A DNA stretch of 64,000 nucleotides from Morinoia aosen (lineage: Eukaryota; Arthropoda; Malacostraca; Amphipoda; Talitridae). This document shows, in pieces, positions 46,301-55,282 of the stretch (positions within the stretch are counted from its first letter, which is position 1; each line of letters opens with the position of its first letter). The position numbers and the translations under genes are program-made. The stretch lies in contig CM059563.1 in assembly GCA_030386875.1 (NCBI GenBank), forward strand, positions 12,480,001 to 12,544,000, in the 5' to 3' direction. The notes below the pieces were generated by a model. That model was not told the origin of the DNA. It ran no database searches and saw only the letters and a list, made by a program, of their open reading frames with translations.

Positions 46301-49300
46301 GACGCTGATTGGCGCACCATCAAAGCGGAAGCATTTGCAGTCATCATGGATTTCTTTGCTGCTGGTCTGCCTGTGCTGCACGAGGGTGCAAAGGCAGGAA
46401 CTGAGCACAGTCAGTGCCTTTGTTTATGGTTCTTGTTTTCTAATTATCTGGTAGTCTTGTTTTCAATCGTAAATAATAGTGTTAAAAGATGTTGACAAAA
46501 TCAATCATTTGGTAGTTTTCTTACCAGGAAAGATCCCCTCAGGGGGATACAACTATTGTATTTATGGGAATTAGCGCTCCCAGGGAAAAAATGTGTGTGG
46601 GCCCGAGCTGAGAGTTGCGTAGGCCATCTTTTTGTTGAAATAAAATGCTTTTGTTATGTTAAGGACCACCTCTTTTCGGTTCACTGCTGTCCTGTTTTTC
46701 AGTACCTACTACTTTCTTCAACTTTTATCTTGTTTCATGAACTTCTTTCTCAACTTACTGTTTCTATGCCTCTTCTGCATAGATTCCACATTCCCTTATC
46801 TCCATACTAAATGGTGCCTCCCTCCTTCCTCTCTTGGATACACTCTTTTTTGTAGCGGTTAGGGTGCTTAAACAAACTTATAATCTTATAATTTTACCAG
46901 GAAAGATTACACGTTTGTGTGGGGTTTACAACTGTCCTGTGATATGAGTGTTAGAGTAGCAAAACACGGAAAAAACAAGGAAGAACTCCCGCAATTTCTG
47001 CTCAATGTAGTTAATTTCGAATACTACCTGCCTATGACAGCAATTGCTAAATAATAGAATCGCCATTTATGGTATTGTTCTTTTTATTTATCTTTGGTAT
47101 TGCAAAACTATTTCTAGGATCCATAATTGCTCGACCAATTTTCTGCATTCTGACAGCCAGTTATTGGGCTTTCTTCTTCATCTAATGATAGAAGAAGAAG
47201 ATTAAATAGAAGAATATAATTATGCTAATGCTAATGTGCAAAACGCGAATGTGTATTTTGATGACATATTTTTAGTACACACGATAAAAATAGTTGAGTG
47301 CACTCGCGTTGTCAAAAATGACCGCTTATTTTTCAAGCTGGAGCTTAATTGGTTCAATAAACTGTATTAAAATGAAATTGTAAATGCACATTCTTTCTTT
47401 TGATTTTCGAAGGTTGTTTGTCAGGGTGACTTTCTACGAGCTCTGATCGTTAATTGAGTATCATGTTGCTATGCTAACGGAATCCTATGTGAGAACAAAA
47501 CTTTTGCATAGATTTCCAATTTTCTCTTGTCCATGCTAAATGATATTTTCGCATCACTCTCTGAAGATAGCTTTTATTGGGGTTGAGAACCCGTAAGGTC
47601 ACTAATGTAATAAAAACGATCATGTGTTCAATGATGTTACTTTTATGTTTTGTTCTTCAATTTGAAGAAGGTAATTTCGATCTTTCTGATGAGCCTCGAA
47701 CGGCCTCTGTCTTTTGGATGATGAACTTTTGAAAGCTGCAGTGGAAAAAGATCTTTGGGCAGTGGGGGGCAACAATCGAAATTGCCTTCTGTAAAGTGCA
47801 ATAACCATCTACGGCAATTTCTAGCCCTCAAACTTTTTGGATAGACAGCTTTTATGTTCTTTACTGATGTTGCTGGATTGCTACCTTTGTGAAATTCGAA
47901 ATTAATACAACGTGCAATGACGCACGTGATTCACTGTGAAACTTTTCTCTTCCATGGGCTATAGATGTATTTAAAATATCAACTGGAGTAGATTCAATTG
48001 AGTGTAAAATTCAATTGAATATTTGACATCTGAACTGACCATGAAAGCAGGCGGTTTGAACTTATTCATTCATTTGTTTTGAAGTTTGGTTAAAGAAAAA
48101 TTATAGAACTTTCCGGAACCCCTAATAGATCCATAAAATTATTACTTGAAATCAGTGGATACGATTTTCGTAGACACCTTTCATAGTTGAACAGGTTATC
48201 AATTTTTTCCTTAATAATTTAAAAACGAGAGCTTCTCTGCGCTCAGGTGGAGTGAGCGACGCAGACGAGGAGACCGTAGCCATGATACAGGAGCTCCTTG
48301 ACACCCGCATCCGGCCGACGGTGCAGGAGGACGGGGGCGACATTCTCTACAGAGGCTTCAGGGACGGCATAGTCTATCTCAGGGTCAGTTTTTTGGCTTA
48401 TTTATGAAATTACTTTCTTGGCTCGTTTAATGAAATTATTTTCTAGAATTCAATATCTATGGACAATTTTTTCTTACCATGTTCTGCAAGTCCAAGCTAT
48501 GTATTTTATTCATCAGTTCTATTTTTATCCTGTGAATATCAAGGAATATTGAGATGCCGTTCAATAATTGCAGTTCTTTAAATTATCTTGCCTGGAAAGT
48601 TTGCACTATTGGTCAATATGCACCATCACGATTATAAAAGTAGCCGCGTCCGTCCGTCTGTGCCGTCCGTCCCCTCTTCTAATCGATAGCTTTGATAGCA
48701 ACCAGGATAAAGTTTAAGAAATACAAGAAATTATTCTATTGCATTATTTTTTTGTGGCGATTCAATTCCCTTTCACTTGCATTATGGTATCTAGAATACG
48801 CAATCGGCATTTTTACAAATAGAAGTTTTCTTTAGAGCTTTCTCTGTTGAAATTCATCACGTTGCTCTGATATTTTTTAATTGATAATGCGAAAAAAAAT
48901 GTTTTAAATTTGTTTGACCAGTAACCTGGCTAACATTTAGTGTAAAGCCCAAGATTTTGGAACTTGAGTTATCGTTTTCGAAATTGTGATTTTCTTGAAA
49001 AGCTCCGAAGAGATAATTGACCCTTGAACGGCGTTTGGAAATTCTACTGAATAATGCGGAGCAGCACCGAGTAGCTAGAGAGAACTTAACACATGAAAGA
49101 AGCGAGGAAATTCTTCGGCATAACGCTGGACAACATCGAGTGGCACGAGAGAATTTAACTCAAGAAAGAAGGAATGAAATTCTTCAGATTAATGCCGACC
49201 AGCACGTGTGCACTAGTGTTCCTAAAAAGCAAAACACAATTTTAAACACCTAAAACATTATTTCACTCACGTTGACATTTTATTTGTGTCTTTTCCTATT

Positions 49301-49977
49301 AGTGAGCAAAAGTTTATAATTTTTCATTAAATCGCTGTACGGCATTACTATGAGGGAAGAGAGTGTATGGTCGGACTAAAGACGATATTTGGGTTTATCA
49401 AGTTACTAAAACCGGTTACTTATATCATCTTGACATGTGTTTAATGCGGTTTAGTAAGTAACTGATAGATCTAACTTCTCGTGACCAGATGATGGGTTCC
49501 TGTACAAATTGTCCTTCGTCTGTGGTCACGCTAAAGAATGGCGTCCAGAACATGATGCAGTTCTACATACCTGAGGTGAGTCTTTGGTTAATCGCTTTTA
49601 CTTGTCTATTCTTCATTTTTTTACGTTACACCTAGGGAGACCTGAATTAACTGAAATTATAATTGTACGTTAGGCGTAAGTCCAGTTTTTTTTACTTTTT
49701 CAGCGTCGCATGTTAATGATTACTGAAGGGTTTGACATACATGTAATGACTAGCTATAAATTGGTAAGAGATAACGTAAGTGTACATGAATGAAAATGAT
49801 CAGGTGCTGACGGAAGATGTTGAAATAAAGGGGCGGCGAAAAATATTTCTAATTCATTTCCATTCATTTTACTAGGTCATAGCTGTAGAAGAAGTCAAGG
49901 ACGAGGAGGATCTGCTAGTAGAGAAAGAATTTGAAAAATTTGCCAATATCGTGGAACCCAACAGTGGGAAAGAATGA
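40180..49977 (+). CDS. NFU1: NFU1, mitochondrial iron-sulfur cluster scaffold (6 exons, about 264 aa)
   Basis: Delivers 4Fe-4S clusters to lipoyl synthase and other mitochondrial proteins. Exons 40180-40395, 42790-42921, 46289-46409, 48247-48383, 49489-49575 and 49876-49977 join in frame to 264 residues; vertebrate NFU1 is about 254. Residues 1-50 lack acidic residues and look like a mitochondrial presequence. The Nfu N-terminal domain starts at [16 protein letters not shown] (52-67). The C-terminal NifU domain has [17 protein letters not shown] and the cluster-binding CTNC (207-210). The ATG at 40180 gives a sensible presequence. However, tttttcag sits at 40192-40199, so an alternative upstream first exon is possible. 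Exon 3's donor is also uncertain (46409 preferred). Introns carry many repeats. Confidence 0.93.
40376..42297 (+). repeat. 62-bp minisatellite, 31 copies, seeded by the NFU1 exon 1 splice donor
   Basis: Units recur at exactly 62 bp from the TTT at 40378 to that at 42238 (30 intervals, no net indel). Unit: AGTTTGTCYCTGGGGTTCAG, GTGAGCCGTACTGCTGG, then a part ending 'gttgtattt(a/g)ctgc(a/t)ta'. The first unit is the genuine exon end; nearly all later units keep CAG|GTGAGC. The last unit is decayed (TTCAGATAACTG). Confidence 0.97.
42790..42921 (+). CDS. NFU1: NFU1 exon 2
   Basis: 44 codons, phase 0, CCAG acceptor, AAAG|GTAAGA donor. It encodes [22 protein letters not shown], then ITLTK, the conserved Nfu N-domain core. 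Confidence 0.92.
43428..43776 (+). repeat. SINE-like element, family 1, with target duplication
   Basis: TTACTGATACAT on both sides (43416-43427, 43777-43788). Starts near CTCAGGGGGCTG; ends TTATAATCTATCAA. Lies in NFU1 intron 2. Confidence 0.88.
43805..43945 (+). repeat. SINE-like element, family 2, 5' part
   Basis: Aligns with 2640-2790: 'gtgggcccaggggtaataat' corresponds to 'ggtacctccaggggaggtac', followed by 'ttatagatgggcta' and 'tcgtacccacttc'. It runs directly into the minisatellite. Confidence 0.6.
43942..44632. repeat. 25-bp then 24-bp minisatellite
   Basis: About nine units of GTGCCCACTTCAAATTTTTTA (25 bp with the next four bases), then about 18-19 units of GTGCCCACTTTATAATTCTT plus TTTA (24 bp). 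The 24-bp period creates false repetitive ORFs on both strands. The unit resembles 'gcccactttgctacttttag' inside the family-2 copy at 2770. Confidence 0.95.
45361..45440 (-). repeat. SINE-like element, family 2, fragment
   Basis: The reverse complement reads 'ctttaggttagttaggttt', then 'cctatcctatgctatgagaa' and 'ctggcgccctcagggaa', matching the 5' part of family 2. Confidence 0.6.
45625..46030 (+). repeat. SINE-like element, family 2
   Basis: From TCCCTCGGAAGGC through GGCAATAGGTTTAGG and CTGGTGCCTCAAGGG to a TAATATAATAATAGC tail. The same architecture is found at 2622-3010. Confidence 0.7.
46289..46409 (+). CDS. NFU1: NFU1 exon 3
   Basis: Acceptor GTAAACAG. Encodes [20 protein letters not shown] and then [10 protein letters not shown], matching the linker and helix before the C-terminal domain. 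The preferred donor CACA|GTCAGT leaves one base that joins exon 4 as AGT. An alternative donor, CGAGG|GTGCAA at 46385/46386, would shorten the linker. Confidence 0.88.
46535..46893 (+). repeat. SINE-like element, family 1, with target duplication
   Basis: A perfect 14-bp duplication TTACCAGGAAAGAT flanks it (46521-46534, 46894-46907). Starts CCCCTCAGGGGGATACAACT; ends TTATAATCTTATAATT. It lies in NFU1 intron 3 and is the cleanest copy for defining the family ends. Confidence 0.93.
47440..47640 (+). repeat. SINE-like element, family 2, 3' half
   Basis: 'gctatgctaacggaatcctatgtg', 'catagatttcc', 'ttgtccatgctaaatg' and 'gtaataaaaacgatcatgtgttcaatgatg' parallel 45890-46060, including the flanking 'atgtgttcaat(t/g)atg'. 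Confidence 0.5.
48247..48383 (+). CDS. NFU1: NFU1 exon 4
   Basis: Acceptor GCTCAG, donor CAGG|GTCAGT. Encodes [32 protein letters not shown] and DGIVYLR, the start of the NifU C-terminal domain. Confidence 0.93.
48618..49260 (+). mobile_element. Possible Helitron-type fragment in NFU1 intron 4
   Basis: Begins near 'ataaaagtagccgcgtccgt' with GTCCGTCCGTC repeats and ends with an ORF (49017-49250) of three roughly 22-residue repeats (consensus [17 protein letters not shown]). Such Arg/Glu-rich repeats occur in the N-terminal part of arthropod Helitron proteins. No helicase or terminal hairpin is visible, so the assignment is tentative. Confidence 0.35.
49489..49575 (+). CDS. NFU1: NFU1 exon 5 (CxxC)
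   Basis: 29 codons, phase 0. GSCTNCPSS carries the two cluster-ligating cysteines; followed by [18 protein letters not shown]. Donor GAG|GTGAGT. Confidence 0.95.
49876..49977 (+). CDS. NFU1: NFU1 exon 6 (C-terminus)
   Basis: 33 codons plus TGA after TTTTACTAG. Encodes [19 protein letters not shown] and an acidic tail ending NSGKE. Confidence 0.9.
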   Translation, partial: VIAVEEVKDEEDLLVEKEFEKFANIVEPNSGKE

Positions 49978-50743
49978 TTTTTTCTTTCGAAACTAATCTG
50001 GCACAACATCGGAACCTGAGTTGAGTTTGAAGTAGATTAAATGTTAGCTAGTTAAACGATTTTCACAGTTATTTTGAAAATTAAGAGATGTGTAAATATT
50101 CTTATACAAATGAACTTGTATCTGAAGGGTGGAAAATCAAAGTCAAAGAGTGCTTTAAGTCCATAATCCTGAGGCTACCTTGACAATGGATTTGAATGAT
50201 CTAACTAGTACTTGCGTTAGCTAGTTTTCAGTTAATTTTGTGCGCGAATCGAGTTAATGGTCTCGGGCGAGCATGAAAAAGTGTTTTGAGCTTGTGATAA
50301 ACGTCTTCAACTCCCATTGTAAATTAGCTATGCCATGTTAAAACTTACTATAACAGAACGATAGTAGAGTTGTAGGGTAAACCGCTTGTAGAGAAGTTTA
50401 AATTTACCTTGTTTGTACAAAGCATGAGCTCTGTTTGTGAAACCGGTGGAGATTTAGGTACTCAAGGTAAGGCTTGTGGTATCTGTGTTTGATTATGTGT
50501 AAAAAGGTTATATTTACCATATTTTATGTTTTCAGTCCTCAGTTGATCGCTAAGTTTGGAGTCGCACTCCAACACGATCTAGACATAGAGATTAGATTTC
50601 TTTTCGCATTCAAGTATCAGATTGTACGAACGTCGAGTTTTTTTTTTTTTTGGGAAATAGAAGAGTGAAAATTTTTCTTTAATGTACTTTTTGACGTGAT
50701 GGCTTCCACCTTATGCCATGAGGGAGACATACCTTGTGTACTC
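49978..50743. other. NFU1 3' flank
   Basis: An ATTAAA at 50036-50041 could be the polyadenylation signal. Otherwise there is nothing but AT-rich sequence. Confidence 0.4.
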
Positions 50744-51103
50744 CCCTCAGGGGATACAACTATGTATCTTTGGGAAATGGTGCTCCCAGGAGATTATGTG
50801 AGGTCCCGAGCTCAAGGGCACGTAGGCCTTCGTTTTGTTGAAATAGAATAGGTTTTTATTTTGTTATGGACGGACCATCTGTTTTTCTGTTCACTGCTGT
50901 CCTGTTTTTCAACACCTACTACTTTCTTCTTCAACTTTTATCTTGTTTCATGAACTTCGTTTTTAGCTTACTTTTTTATGCAGCTTGTGCATAGATTCCG
51001 CGTTCCCTTAACTCCATACTAAATGGTGCCTTCATCTATCCTCTCTTTGAACATCTTTGTTGTGGTAAAGGGAGGCAAAAACTTTCTTATAATCAATCAA
51101 TCA
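50744..51103 (+). repeat. SINE-like element, family 1, with target duplication
   Basis: ACCTTGTGTACTC flanks it (50731-50743, 51104-51116). Starts CCCTCAGGGGATACAAC; the tail is (AATC)n (AATCAATCAATCA). Confidence 0.92.
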
Positions 51104-51116
51104 ACCTTGTGTACTC

Positions 51117-51849
51117 TGACTAAAAAAAAATAGGATGCTGGAAATACCGTTTGGAAGCTGAATAAATTTAATAGGTTATTGCCAATTTGAATAGGTTCTC
51201 AAGCTGAATATGATTGTTGATCTCAATTGTTCTGAATTTTGTGGACTCATGCCATTGATGGTAGTTTCGTGCTGGTAAGGAGCTTCAAATCAAGAACACG
51301 AAGAGTCGTCATAGAAAGCGAAGTTAGTTTTGTGTTTATAAAAAAGCTTTCAAAATGAAGATGAATTTAATAAGAACATGCCCCAACAATTGTATTCTTT
51401 GATACTTTCCTCTGTATCGTATGAGGGTGGTCGAAAATTACTCATGAAACGCAACCGCGTGGTCCCTTCAGAAGAACGGTCGTTCAATGTGACTGCAGAA
51501 AATCTAATCTATTGCACTTTTGATGAATTGAAATGGGACAGCTTTGCTTATTAAATACAATATTTTTAGTATCTAAGTTTTGAAAGCGTTAATTATGTAA
51601 TGAGTCACATGGTTATCGAATGTTATTTCTGGCAGAAGAGTAGCCAGGGCCTTCTAACGAGAAATTCTTTTGGTATGAAAATAAACATTTAAATACGCAT
51701 GAATATTTAGTTCACCATGAATTAATGGTACCATGCGGCATACATGAGAAAACGAGGTATGTATACCATCATCCCCAAGCCTTCCTCTGTCTCGAGAGTG
51801 AATCGTAGATTCAAAACGATAGTCTTGAAATTGTTATCAATCAACTTAC
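51117..51849. other. Intergenic DNA, nothing assigned
   Basis: Short random ORFs only; no repeat boundary recognised. Confidence 0.4.
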
Positions 51850-52118
51850 GTCCAGCTAAGATACACAGGCTTTAATTCGGCTAACTGAAACAGTTTTCTG
51901 ACGCTTCCAGAGAGAGACGCTGAGTACCGAATGTTTCTAGGAGCCTCACGTGTTTTGATGCCCTCCATTTCAATGCGTGTTTCAAATTCCTTTGCCTTCA
52001 TTGTATCCGTAGATTCCTTCATTGATTTCGGGGTACAGTTTTTGTGGCTAAATATTTTATTCATGAATAACTGGTTAAAGAGACTTTGAGCTTCGTAAAA
52101 TCTATATTTTTCTTCATT
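51850..52118 (-). CDS. Unassigned candidate internal exon
   Basis: A minus-strand block of 89 open codons framed by a good pyrimidine-rich acceptor (..ttgttttgtgttatcctaag) and a strong donor GGAC|GTAAGT. The peptide (..EFETRIEMEGIKTREAPRNI.., ..SVRKLFQLAELKPVYLSW) matches nothing I recognise. It lies 1.7 kb downstream of the DRAK-like stop on the same strand. The phase does not fit the only donor-like site at that stop, so it may belong to another gene or be chance. Confidence 0.3.
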
Positions 52119-52199
52119 CTTAGGATAACACAAAACAAATTATAGGAGAAAAAATAAATAAATTTAAAGCTCACTAACAAGATATATTTGACATATATG

Positions 52200-52226
52200 T
52201 ATACACACACACACACACACACACGC
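52200..52226. repeat. (AC)n microsatellite
   Basis: A run of about eleven AC dinucleotides after TATGTAT. Confidence 0.95.
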
Positions 52227-52239
52227 ATACAGGAGTTAA

Positions 52240-53853
52240 GTGTGATTTATAAATACAGTTTTCAGCAAAAAACGCAGCACATTTACAATTACTAACTGTA
52301 TTGTAGCACCAACGCATCAGAGATGGAGTGCAGCATTCAATGCTGCCATCAGGAGAAACAGACGGGGTACTGGTATAGGCCTGTTAAACCATGCATAAGA
52401 TGCGAATCAATCCATATGATTGGAAGAACGCACTCACTTTATAGCTTTCGTGACGTAACCAGTTTCATAGCGTACGGAAGTGACTGCTCTTGCAAAGCCC
52501 TATATCTTGATAGGAACCCAAATTTGACCTCGAGTCCATCACAAGGGTGTAGACAATTTTGTCCGACGACACTTAGATTTTACGACGCAGACGAAACATC
52601 CCCTCCCCAGACTTAATGCCAAATTCATACCACATTAAAAAGTAAACTACACTGTAAAACACCCTCTTATTTTAGAAAACTTCAAACCCTCTTTTTATTA
52701 TAGTCTAGTTCTAGTTGTGAAAACGTTGACGCATTTCAAATTATTTAAATCGCCCAATTCACACAAATTTCCGAAACTTAAATGGACCCGAGTGTAACAA
52801 TGAAAAGTTACACAATATTTTCAGTTATTTGAGACAGTATTCATTGTGTGGCTCATTGTATACTTCATTTACAGAGCTGTTAAAAGTAATAAATAATATC
52901 AGCGCATCTGAACGGTGTTCATTGAAGGACATTCACCTCGAAGTTATTTTTTACCAGAGTATTGGAACATATAAATAAATAATAAAACACTGGACGAGTG
53001 TTCACGAGGAGAAAACATCGGTGCGAGAACAAGATAACGATGTTGGAATGCGACGATACACATCAGAAGTTTTAACTAACACATACGATATAAACCTTCA
53101 AATATTACAAAAACATATTCATGATCAGTTTTGAATTATATGCAAATATAAAAAAGGACAACGACAGTAAATTGTAGGCACGTTACTCGCTTAGCAAATT
53201 TCAATTGTAAGGTAAAAAAATGCTTAAGTTCATGATAGCACAGAATGGAAAAGAAGCATACGTTAATAACTAGTTAAACATCACTTCTTGGAATAACAAC
53301 TGGTCCCACAAAGCTTTTCTGAACAATAGAGTTCTTCAAGGCTTTTTAAAGAACAAGTTACTCTCACAAGCTTTCTTCAAGAATATTAACTGCTCCCACG
53401 CGACTAATTGTTCAAGAATGAGAGTTGGTCCCACATAACTTTTCAAAAATGTGAACTGGTCTCACAAGACAACACAAGAAAATGAGAAAACTAGTTCAAC
53501 AAAGCATGTTAAAAAAAAGGAAGGAACAGTATGCGAATAAGAATAATGAGAACTGGCTCCACAGGAAGCAAAAACAGGTCCCCACAGGGCATAATCCAAA
53601 TAGCAAGAAGAAAACAGGAAGTATTTGAAAAATCATAACCTAAGGAACACAGTGATCGTGCTACTGACCGAGAAACTGCCGACATCCTCGGGGTTTCCTA
53701 GGAATAAACTTGTTAATGACTAGACTGTTCCAGTCTGAACAATTGAACACCAACAGAAAAGTAAGCCTCTTAGGATACGTATCACTCTATGAGAAGGCAG
53801 ACCAATATTCTTTCATTCAAACTTTGTGTTAGTATTCTTACCTCAAAAATTTC
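52240..53853. other. 3' flank of the DRAK-like gene
   Basis: Probably contains the 3'UTR. A minus-strand AATAAA lies at 52694-52699. Between 53290 and 53560 there is a loose repetition of 'aactggtcccacaa' motifs. I see no coding sequence with confidence. Confidence 0.4.
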
Positions 53854-55282
53854 TTAGTACCTGTCTCGACTCTTGGGTATTCTGAAGCTCATATGGAGTG
53901 CATTGCCTCTCAGCAGGGGTGCAAGTGAAGCTCTGTTCAGCCTGCGTCGCGGCATAGTTAGGTCACCCCGAAACGAATCTTTTTGCTCAAGTGCCTCTTC
54001 CTGGTCCAATTGCTCATGAGCCAGGTCAAGTCGTGAGAGCGACATGTCCAATCTGCTCAGGGTTAGATCAGAGCATGGGTCCCAAGAACGGGCCGATAAA
54101 TTGTGGCTCGAAGATTGTAAATCTTTTTTAGAACGCCTGAGATCCTTTGAAGACTTCGTTGTACGTAAATCTGACTTTGTTGAATAAATATCTGATTTTG
54201 GTGAACGAAGATCATAATTTGAAGTTTTGAAATCATAAAGAGAATTGGTTTCATCACGATCATTCCTACGTGAGTCTAATTTTGCACTTCTAAGATCTGA
54301 CCGAGAAGAGGCATCAAGTGTAGAAGATCTGAAATCGTTTCGGGGATCTCTCAATTCTGCGATCGATGCTCGAAAATCGCACTTTTGCAACTTACGACTT
54401 GATTTCGAAGACAAGCAGTCCAGCGTGGCATAATTGCCGGCTCCAATGTTCAAATCACTACGAGTATGACTGAGATCAGATTTAGTAAGTGATACTTTTT
54501 TCTTCTTGGGCGAGTTATTCGTTGTGAGTTGGTCAACGGCACGTAATACACTTCCGTTACATAGCTTCTGCCAAGGTTTACTAAGCTTTGGCTCAATGTC
54601 CGTCAATGATTGATTCATAGAAACCCTATCATTATAATCATTCCATGAAGGATATACGCTTCCACTGATGCCACAATCAAAGGATTCGGAATGTCGTAAT
54701 CTGTTCGTTGCATTTCGAAATTCATCATTAGCTACTCTATTATCGAGAACTTCTTGATTGAGATTAAGAAGAGATTGATGGTTATAGGGACGGGGCGAGG
54801 TCTTCTTCCAGTCATCCTCCACCTGCCGTGGGTTATCAATAACCAAGGAGGCCCGTCTAGTAGAGCGCTGCTGTTGTTTGCGGACGGCTTTCAAGGTTTC
54901 TTCCATGTCAACGCTCATGTAGTTGCTGCGAGTGCGCAACCGGCGCGCAGAAGTAAGCATTGCTGCTGCTGCAGCGATGCGAGCCACTTGTACCTGATTT
55001 TGGTGCTCCTGTTGTTGCGCTTGCTGCTGCTGTTGCTGCTCTTCCGGGATAGGGCACTGACACAGACTCACGGCAACATTAGAAGTGAAAGCAGCAGAAT
55101 TACTTTTCTCCAGAAATGTCGGGCTGCTATTATCGCTGCTCGAATAGGCCGAGTCAGGACACTCACTGGAGTCAGTCTCTGAAAGCGTGTAAAGGCCTGG
55201 CGCGGAGCTAGGATACACCGACGACAGCACTGATGAGCATAACCATGGGTGGTTCAGACAGTCATCAATTTGAAGACGTTCT
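53854..55282 (-). CDS. Drak: DRAK-like exon with kinase end and repetitive tail
   Basis: 476 codons including TAA. The first 15 finish the kinase domain (ERLQIDDCLNHPWL). Then comes a Ser-rich segment, a Gln run (EEQQQQQQAQQQ) and a region at 53950-54480 with repeated D-L-R/S units (SDLRS, KSDIYS, KSDLRT, KDLRRS, KKDLQ, SRLDMSLSRLDL). Likely disordered; no other domain recognised. Confidence 0.88.
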
